Of a stretch of DNA of 32,771 nt, positions 23,350 through 29,500 are shown in pieces. Each line of letters begins with the position of its first letter. The stretch's first letter is position 1. The notes beneath the pieces were generated by a model, which was not told where the DNA came from, searched no databases, and saw only the letters and a program-made list of their open reading frames with translations. Source of the stretch: Alphaproteobacteria bacterium (GTDB lineage Bacteria > Pseudomonadota > Alphaproteobacteria > UBA828); the NCBI GenBank assembly GCA_022820945.1, contig JAJEEP010000030.1, forward strand, positions 1 through 32,771, read 5' to 3'. Made by a program: the position numbers and the translations under genes.

Positions 23350-24851
23350 CGATCGCCGCCTTCCGTTGCGAATTGGGCGGCGCCGGTGCCCGCGAGACGT
23401 CCGAATACCGCGCCCGAGACCAGGCCCGTGCCTCCCGGATAGTTGCCGTAGAAGAGCCCGCCCACCAGCTCGCCCGCCGCGAAGAGACCGGGGATCGGCG
23501 CGCCGGAGACCGCCTGCACGCGAGCGCTTGGATCGATCGCCAGGCCGCCGAAGGTGAAGGTGATGCCGCAGGTGACGGCATAGGCCTCGAAGGGCGGAGT
23601 CTCGATCCGGTTGGCCCAGTTGGACTTGGGCGGGGCGATGCCGCAGGTGCCGCGGCCGTCCTTCACGGTGGGGTCGAACGGCACTTCCGTCATCACGGCG
23701 TCATTGTATGCCCGCACGGTTTCGAGGAAGCGCGCGCCGTCGATACCGTCCATCTGCGCTGCAAGCCCTTCCAGCGTGTCGGCTTTCGCCTTGGTGACTT
23801 GGCGGATGCGGTATTCGTCCCGCAGCAGGTGGGTTACGCTCGCATCGAAGACCTGCCACGCCACCTGACCGGGCTGCTCCAACACCCGACGGCCGTAGGC
23901 GGCGTAGGTGTAATTCCGAAAATCCGTGCCCTCGTCGACGAAGCGCTCGCCCGCCGCGTTGACGATGATCGAGAAGGGATAGCTGTGCTTCTGGAAGCCG
24001 TCTCCCACGGCGAGGTCGCCGAACGCCGGCGCATTGCGGTCCCAGGCGACCGCGTGGCAGCCTGACCAATTGCCCGCCGGCATCGCGCCGACATCGAGCG
24101 CCATGCGAATGCCGTCGCCCTGGTTGAAGCGAGTGCCGCGCACCTTGGCGAGGTCCCAGCCGGGCCCCAGATAGCGCGCGCGCCACGCGGCATTGGCCTC
24201 GAAGCCGCCGCAAGCGAGCACCACAGCCCGTGCGCAGACCTCGACCGTTTGTCCGCCGATGCGCGCGATCACGCCGCGCACGCCGGCATCTTCGGTGAGT
24301 AGCGAGCGGGCTTCGGCGTCGTAGTGAACGGCAACGCCCGCATTGTGTGCGCCCTTGTAGAGAGCATCGACGAGACCCGGCCCACCGCCCCAGGCTTCCA
24401 CCGCGAGTCCGCCCCAGAAGCGGAAGCGCCCGTCCTCCCGCCTGAAGGCCTGGCGGCCGTAGCTCGGCTGATAGCGCACGCCTTTCTCGCGCAGCCAGAG
24501 GAGCGTGGCATGGCTGCGAGTCACGAGCTGTTCCACGAGGTCGGGGTCGGCGCGATATTGGGTCAGCCGCGCCATGTCGTCGTAGTAGTTGGCCTCGGTG
24601 TAGGCGCCGAAATCGGTCTCCGCCAGCTCGCGCTCGGAGAGGTCCGGCATGAGGGCACGCAGTGCGTCGGTGCCGTCGAAGACCACCCGCATGGCGCCGG
24701 CGGTATAGGTGCTGTTGCCGCCCCTCTCGGCCTCTGGCGCTGCCTCCAGCAGGCGCACGGTTGCGCCGGCATCGGCCGCGGCGAGCGCCGCTGTAAGCGC
24801 GGCGTTGCCACCGCCCACGACCACGACATCGGCCGAGAGTGCCTCGGTCAT
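23346..24851 (-). CDS. FAD-dependent dehydrogenase, tricarballylate dehydrogenase (TcuA)-like
   Basis: The 501-residue flavoprotein belongs to the succinate dehydrogenase/fumarate reductase FAD family. It has the dinucleotide-binding VVVGGGNAALTAALAAADAG with Glu36 for the ribose, RGGNSTYTAG, GLVDALYKGAHNAG, and the C-terminal FAD motif FAAGELVGGLFYGNYPGGTG. The overall pattern is that of TcuA, which oxidises tricarballylate to cis-aconitate, but the membrane partner TcuB and transporter TcuC are not encoded here; instead a hydroxyacid dehydrogenase and an aldolase-like protein follow in the operon. A related carboxylate may therefore be the substrate. The ATG at 24851 is clear. It is divergent from a truncated reading frame at 24961 next to the mobile-element boundary. 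Confidence 0.85.
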   Translation of the reverse strand: MTEALSADVVVVGGGNAALTAALAAADAGATVRLLEAAPEAERGGNSTYTAGAMRVVFDGTDALRALMPDLSERELAETDFGAYTEANYYDDMARLTQYRADPDLVEQLVTRSHATLLWLREKGVRYQPSYGRQAFRREDGRFRFWGGLAVEAWGGGPGLVDALYKGAHNAGVAVHYDAEARSLLTEDAGVRGVIARIGGQTVEVCARAVVLACGGFEANAAWRARYLGPGWDLAKVRGTRFNQGDGIRMALDVGAMPAGNWSGCHAVAWDRNAPAFGDLAVGDGFQKHSYPFSIIVNAAGERFVDEGTDFRNYTYAAYGRRVLEQPGQVAWQVFDASVTHLLRDEYRIRQVTKAKADTLEGLAAQMDGIDGARFLETVRAYNDAVMTEVPFDPTVKDGRGTCGIAPPKSNWANRIETPPFEAYAVTCGITFTFGGLAIDPSARVQAVSGAPIPGLFAAGELVGGLFYGNYPGGTGLVSGAVFGRLAGTGAAQFATEGGDR

Positions 24852-24960
24852 ACGGCCCCTGCGTTCCCGCTTGGCGCGCCGCGCCTGACGTCCGGCGCGG
24901 CGTGAGCCTTCTTCGAGCCCCCAGTGTACTATCCCGGCGACCGAATTCAGGAGGGGACGA

Positions 24961-25017
24961 ATGAGCGCAGCCGCAGTCGAGGGAAATCAAGCCGCGTCCG
25001 AGCTTCGTCTGGTGTAA
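24961..25017 (+). pseudogene. 5' remnant of a gene cut off at the mobile-element boundary
   Basis: An ATG with a strong Shine-Dalgarno (AGGAGGGG, 24951-24958) opens a GC-rich frame of 18 residues (MSAAAVEGNQAASELRLV) that ends in TAA exactly where base composition turns AT-rich. The start and codon use look like a normal gene divergent from the flavoprotein operon, so this is probably the 5' end of an interrupted gene, possibly its regulator or a transporter. The product cannot be identified from so few residues. Confidence 0.5.
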
Positions 25018-25378
25018 GAACCTATCTTGCGAACTTAGGCTTACATAGGCCAATGCTTAGGGTTGCATTCCTCCTGAAACAGGTGAGACATTACAATATC
25101 TTAGTCGTTGATGCAAGGCACATGTGCGGTTCATGACCATGATCGGTTGCGATCAAACGCAGGATCGGTAGTTGCACATGGGGAAGTAGCTTGTGTTGAC
25201 ATACAATGTAAAATGACGGTGCCTGGGTGGATGGCCATGATGCGGTGAACCTGTGTCGTATGGTTGAGTCAAACTGCGTTATGGATAGCGCAATTTGCTA
25301 TGCACATGTGTATTGCGTGCTGGTTTGCATATGCATTATGCTCGGTGTCGTAGGTGCTGCATAGCATTGGTGCAGACT
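25013..25378. other. AT-richer, repeat-rich mobile-element end; candidate oriT/control region
   Basis: About 365 bases carry no convincing gene and are clearly less GC-rich than both sides. Structures seen: inverted TGTAAG/CTTACA (25013-25018 and 25040-25045), a perfect palindrome GCACATGTGC (25118-25127), direct repeats GATCGGT (25141-25147 and 25163-25169, spaced 22 bases), a TTGACA hexamer (25196-25201), and the TGCATA-type motif cluster at its right end. It directly precedes the three relaxosome-type accessory genes, the usual place for an origin of transfer and its binding sites. No nick site can be fixed; GTGTATTGCG at 25308-25317 shares GTATTG with the R388 nick region, which is weak evidence. 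Confidence 0.45.
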
Positions 25379-25383
25379 ATGCA
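25298..25383. repeat. Cluster of TGCATA-type inverted repeats before the accessory genes
   Basis: Copies of one motif in both orientations lie here: CTATGCA at 25298-25304, the palindrome TGCATATGCA at 25326-25335, TGCATAG at 25358-25364 and CTATGCA at 25377-25383. The last two form a perfect 7-bp inverted repeat with a 12-base loop whose right arm contains the ATG of the first accessory gene. Such an array suits binding by ribbon-helix-helix proteins, giving autoregulation or relaxosome assembly. This is inferred, not shown. Confidence 0.6.
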
Positions 25384-25720
25384 AGAGACACCGGACCCGA
25401 GACGGCACCCGCGCACGGTGATGGCAACGGACACCGAATGGCAGCGCATCCACGAGCGCGCCGAGGCCGCCGGCATGTCCATGTCGCGCTTCATCTGCCA
25501 ACGGGCGGCGGGCCCCGAGCGGCCGCCGCCGCCGGGTCTCGCCCCGGAGGCCGTGCTCGCCAGGCTGGAGCGCATCGAGACCGCAGTGCTGGTGCTCGCC
25601 GAGATCGAGCGCCAGCGCCTCGCCGAACGCGGCGAAGACGAGGGCTGGGAGGCCGCGGCCCGCAGGGTCGCGCTGAGACTGCGCGCAGAGCGGCCGGTCG
25701 CCGGCGACGCCCCGTCATGA
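25379..25720 (+). CDS. Relaxosome accessory-like protein 1 (ribbon-helix-helix/MobC-like)
   Basis: The 113-residue product has RTVMATDTEWQRIHERAEAA followed by GMSMSRFICQRA: a short strand, then two helices, as in ribbon-helix-helix DNA-binding proteins of plasmid mobilisation systems. The remainder is a Glu/Arg-rich helix (RLERIETAVLVLAEIERQRLAER) likely to mediate oligomerisation. The start is put at 25379 rather than 25421 because the later ATG would remove the strand needed for the fold; no Shine-Dalgarno is seen and the ATG lies in the TGCATA repeat cluster, suggesting self-regulation. It is followed by two paralogues through ATGA overlaps. Specific family name uncertain. Confidence 0.65.
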   Translation: MQETPDPRRHPRTVMATDTEWQRIHERAEAAGMSMSRFICQRAAGPERPPPPGLAPEAVLARLERIETAVLVLAEIERQRLAERGEDEGWEAAARRVALRLRAERPVAGDAPS

Positions 25721-26034
25721 TCCGCGCCCGCCGCCGCAGCATCTATTGCAGCCCGGCCGAGTGGGCCGAGATCACCGAGCGGGCCCGCTCGGCGGGCATG
25801 AGGAACTCCCCCTTCATGATCGCCTGCGCGCTCGCCGAAGACGAGGAAGAGAGGCCCGATACCCTGCTGGCGCTGACCGAGGAGGAGCAGAGAACGCTGT
25901 ACGACAGGGTGGCGCTCCTCGACCGCTGCGTCCGGGCGATGTACGAGCGCCTGCCGGGAAGCGACCTCTCCATGTTCGACGCGCTCGCCTTTCTGGAGCG
26001 TGCCTCGGGGCTGCGGCGGAGGACGCGGGAATGA
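25717..26034 (+). CDS. Relaxosome accessory-like protein 2 (ribbon-helix-helix-like)
   Basis: The 105-residue product shares the N-terminal pattern of its neighbours: RRRSIYCSPAEWAEITERAR and then SAGMRNSPFMIACAL, with the tryptophan, helix and A-G-M turn in register. The conserved serine-x-serine of the turn is changed to RNSPF, so DNA contacts may differ. The C-terminal half is acidic, helical and leucine-rich (LTEEEQRTLYDRVALLDRCV). Its ATG overlaps the previous stop and its stop overlaps the next ATG, so the three are translated as a unit. Probable role: binding the origin of transfer or regulating the operon; this is inference from location and pattern. Confidence 0.62.
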   Translation: MIRARRRSIYCSPAEWAEITERARSAGMRNSPFMIACALAEDEEERPDTLLALTEEEQRTLYDRVALLDRCVRAMYERLPGSDLSMFDALAFLERASGLRRRTRE

Positions 26035-26492
26035 GGCGGCGCCGGAACCCGGCGACCATGGTCCATTCCCTCTCCTGCACGGACGTGGAATGGGAGCGGG
26101 TGCGGGAACGGGCGGACGCGGCGGACCTGTCGATATCGCGCTACCTGGTCGAGCGCGCGCTGACGGTGGAGTTGCCGCGCGACGGGGAAGGCAAGGTCGG
26201 CGCGCCGCCGCGGCTGGTGCTGAGCGAGGACGAGCAGAAGCAGATACACGACCGGATCGAACGCATCTGTACGACGATGTCGACGGGCTCGGCCGAAGAG
26301 GACAGGTCCGTATTGGCGCAGATGGGCGGTTCGGTTTCCCGGCTGGCGGGGGCGGCGATGCTGGACTTGGTCCGCGAGGGGCGTACGCGCCAGATGATCG
26401 CGCTGCTGGCCAAGCATCACAGCGAGGAGGACGCGGTCCGCATCGTCGAGCGGTTCGTGGCCTGGGCGCGCAGCGAAGGGCTGCTCGACTGA
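26031..26492 (+). CDS. Relaxosome accessory-like protein 3 (ribbon-helix-helix/MobC-like)
   Basis: The 153-residue product is the longest of the three paralogues. It begins with a basic RRRR stretch, then VHSLSCTDVEWERVRERADA and ADLSISRYLVERAL, the same strand-helix-turn-helix pattern. A longer C-terminal region follows (LSEDEQKQIHDRIERICTTM, then AKHHSEEDAVRIVERFVAWA), helical and without enzyme motifs. Tandem paralogues with different tails suggest a hetero-oligomer at one DNA site. It is convergent with the relaxase gene, with 102 bases between, in which an inverted repeat could end transcription from both sides. Function inferred from pattern and position. Confidence 0.65.
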   Translation: MRRRRNPATMVHSLSCTDVEWERVRERADAADLSISRYLVERALTVELPRDGEGKVGAPPRLVLSEDEQKQIHDRIERICTTMSTGSAEEDRSVLAQMGGSVSRLAGAAMLDLVREGRTRQMIALLAKHHSEEDAVRIVERFVAWARSEGLLD

Positions 26493-26553
26493 CCGCGGGA
26501 GCCATCGGGGATAGCGGGGCAGTCGTTCGCCGGGTCCGCCCGTCGCGGCCGAA

Positions 26554-26583
26554 CGGCGGGCCAATTTCCGGCCGCGCCCGCCG
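26554..26583. terminator. Inverted repeat between convergent genes, possible bidirectional terminator
   Basis: CGGCGGGC (26554-26561) and GCCCGCCG (26576-26583) form a perfect 8-bp GC stem with a 14-base loop midway between the stops of the third accessory gene and the relaxase gene. There is no T-tract on either side, so intrinsic termination is not assured. Confidence 0.35.
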
Positions 26584-26594
26584 CGGAAGGGGCG

Positions 26595-29500
26595 TCACAT
26601 GGACCGCCCCCGGCTCCTGCTGCGGCGCTGCTCCAGGCGTTGCTGCTCGGCGCGCTCGCGCTTGATGCGTTCCCATTCCTCGTCCTCGTCCCGCATCGTC
26701 CGGCCGAGCGACGCCGATGGGACCTCGAGTGCCAGCCGGAGACCCGGATTTTCCTCGAAGAACGGCGCAAGCCTTGTCTCATCGGCGAGCATCTCTCTCG
26801 CGTTGTCGACCGCCCGCTCGGCCCTCGACCGCCAGGCGCCATAGTCCTCCTGCTGCACGAACGGGAGGTCGTCCGTCGCGGCGAGCGCGTGTTTCTGCCG
26901 GCACTCCTCGAGTTGCGTCTTCGTCTTCTCCAGCCGTCGAGCCTGCTCGCTCATCTCATTGCGCATCGCGAGTTCGTCCTTCACGAACGCCGAGGCTGCG
27001 GCGTGCCGGACGCCGGAGGACACGACGCTGTCGGACAGCAGGTCGCAGGCTCTCCTGTGCTCCGGCAGGAAGAAGCGGTGCCGGCCGGTCTCCCGGACAC
27101 GGTCGTCCACGGTCTCGCACGCCGCCACGGCCCCCGCCGGCAGGTGGTCCAGGACGGCGGCGCGCTCGATGCGCTCGACCGCGCGCTCGATCTTCTCCCG
27201 GCCACCGAGCGCCGCGAGATGCGCCGCGTGGCGCTCGTTCCCGAGGAGGTGGTGCCCGGCCTCCAGGGCGCGCTCCGCCTCGCGGTGCCAGCGCGCATAC
27301 CACCGGCCCAGCTCGATCACCGGCTGCCAGGGGTCGAGCTTTCGCTCCGCCCGCTCCAGCAGCGCGTCGCGCCTGGCCAGGCAGGCGTCGAGCCGCCCGG
27401 CGAGCTTGCGCGCCTCGCGGTCCGTGCGGACCAGCGGTTCGTGCTCCTCCAGCACCCGGGCAAGCGGCGCGGGCATCCTCTCCCCGGCCTCCCCCTCATG
27501 GTCGCGGATGCGGTCGAGCAACGCGCCGTAGCCCGGCACGTGGAAGGGGTGGAGTTCCTCCCTTGCGGCGGCATCCGCATGCTCCGCCCAGTCCCGCAGC
27601 AACCTCTCAGACGCATCGTGGATCCGAAGCTCACGGACGAGCGCGGCGGCGTTGCTCTGGAACGTCTCGCCCATGGGGGTCCCGCTCAGCCCGTGGGCGC
27701 GGCCCCCCATTATCCCGTCGTTCAGGATCGCCGCCGCCGCGCGGGTCGTAAGGCGCGCGTCCCGCAGCCACTCCTCCGAGCCCGGCTCCGGCCTCCAGGC
27801 GAGGCGGGCCAGTTCGTCCCGGCACTCTCGGATCCGGCTCCATTCCTCCGCCCTCTTGCGGTAATTCTCGAGCCCCATCCGGATAGTCGCCGGCATCTCC
27901 AGCGGCTGCGCAACCCGCTTCTCCAGCGCGGCGGTGCGACCGGCGAGCGCCTCGCTTTCGGGCGTGTGGAAGGGATGGATGCCGACGCGCCCCGATTGAG
28001 CGAAGTACTCATCCCAGCCGCGGCAAAGCTCCGCCGCCTCGCGGTCGACCGCGAGGCCGCGCGCGAGCGCCTCCGCCGATGCCGCCAGCGCCTTGCGGGT
28101 ACCGCTGTCCAGCGCCGCATCTTCCCCCACCGTCCCCGCCTCGGCCATCGCCGCCTCGGCCCGGTCCCGCCAGGTCCGCCAGTCATCCCGGTTCGCGACC
28201 GGTTCCACGGCCGCCGCCGCGTGGAGGAGCTGCGTTCTCTCCCGCGTCAGCGCTTCGAGGGCCGATTGCGCACCCCGCGCCTTCCTCGCGGCAAGCTTCC
28301 GCCCTTCTTCCTTCCGTCGCCGCTCTTCTTCCCGCCGCTGCTCATCTGCCCGCAGCCGCTCTTCTTTTGCCCGCTGCCACTCCACTTTTGCCCGTAGCCG
28401 CTCATCTTCTTCCCGTAGCCGCTGTTCCTCCGCCCGCTGCCGTTGTTCTTCTGCCCGCTGCCGCTCTGCAATCTCGACTGCAGCCCGGGACAGGTCCGGC
28501 GGCATCTCTCCGGGCGCGGCCTCGCGCGCGAGCGCCGCGATGCGCGTCGCAAAGTCTTCAAGGGACCCCTCTCCCTTGCCCTGTTCCCATGCCCGCCACT
28601 CAGACCGCAGCGACGCAGCCGTCCGGTCGAACACCAGCGCACGGCCGAGCTCGTCGAGCGGCTCTCCGAGCTGCGCACGTGCGCCCTTGATGCGGTCGAG
28701 ATGAACCCCGTAGCGCTCGTCGTCCGCCAGCAGCGCCGCGCCCTCCGTCAGCGCCCGCTCCGCCCGCCGCGACCAGGCGGCGTGACCGCGAAGGGACGTT
28801 ACCGCCGTCCCGGACGCTTCTGCTTCCGCCAGCATCCGCTCGCGCTGCCCCGCCGTCTCCAGCATGGCGGACGTCCAGCCCGACACGAAGGCACGGTCCT
28901 CGGCGAACGGCCTGTGCTCTTCCAGAACACCGGAAAGCGCGCGGGGCAGCGCGTCCTTCTCCGCCAGCGCACCCATGCGCGCGATCAGCGCATCGCAGCC
29001 CTCGAGATGGAAGGGCGGGACGCGGGCCTCCTCCGCGCGCCGGACATGCGCCCGCCATTCCGCCAGCACGGGCCAAAGCGCGGGCTTCTCCGCCACCGCC
29101 ATGTCGGGCGCGAGCCATACCGCCTGGCCCGACGCCTCCAGCGCCGACGAGACCGTCTCACCCTCACGCTCCAGCCGCGACACCAGCTGCTCGGTGTCGT
29201 CCGTCAGCAGCACGAACCCGTCCCTCGCGCGGCTCATCTCCACATACAGCATCGCCCGGTCCGACATCATGCTCGCCGAATCCAGAACCGCGATCACGTT
29301 GTCCCGCGTCAACCCCTGCGCCCGGTAAACGGTCGAGCTCCAGGCGTGATCGATATGGCGCAGATCGTCGTCGTCGACCGCGAAGCGAAGCCCGCGGCCG
29401 GAATGCGTGCGCACATGGATACGATCCCCGGCGATCCGCTCCACCGTCGCCCGCTCGCCGTTGATCAGACCCCGCCGGCGGATGTTCCGGGTCCAGACGA

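Noticed and set aside
25013-25378. CRISPR-like array in the AT-rich region
   Set aside because: Repeats are short (7-10 bp), in both orientations and irregularly spaced; no repeat-spacer pattern and no cas genes.
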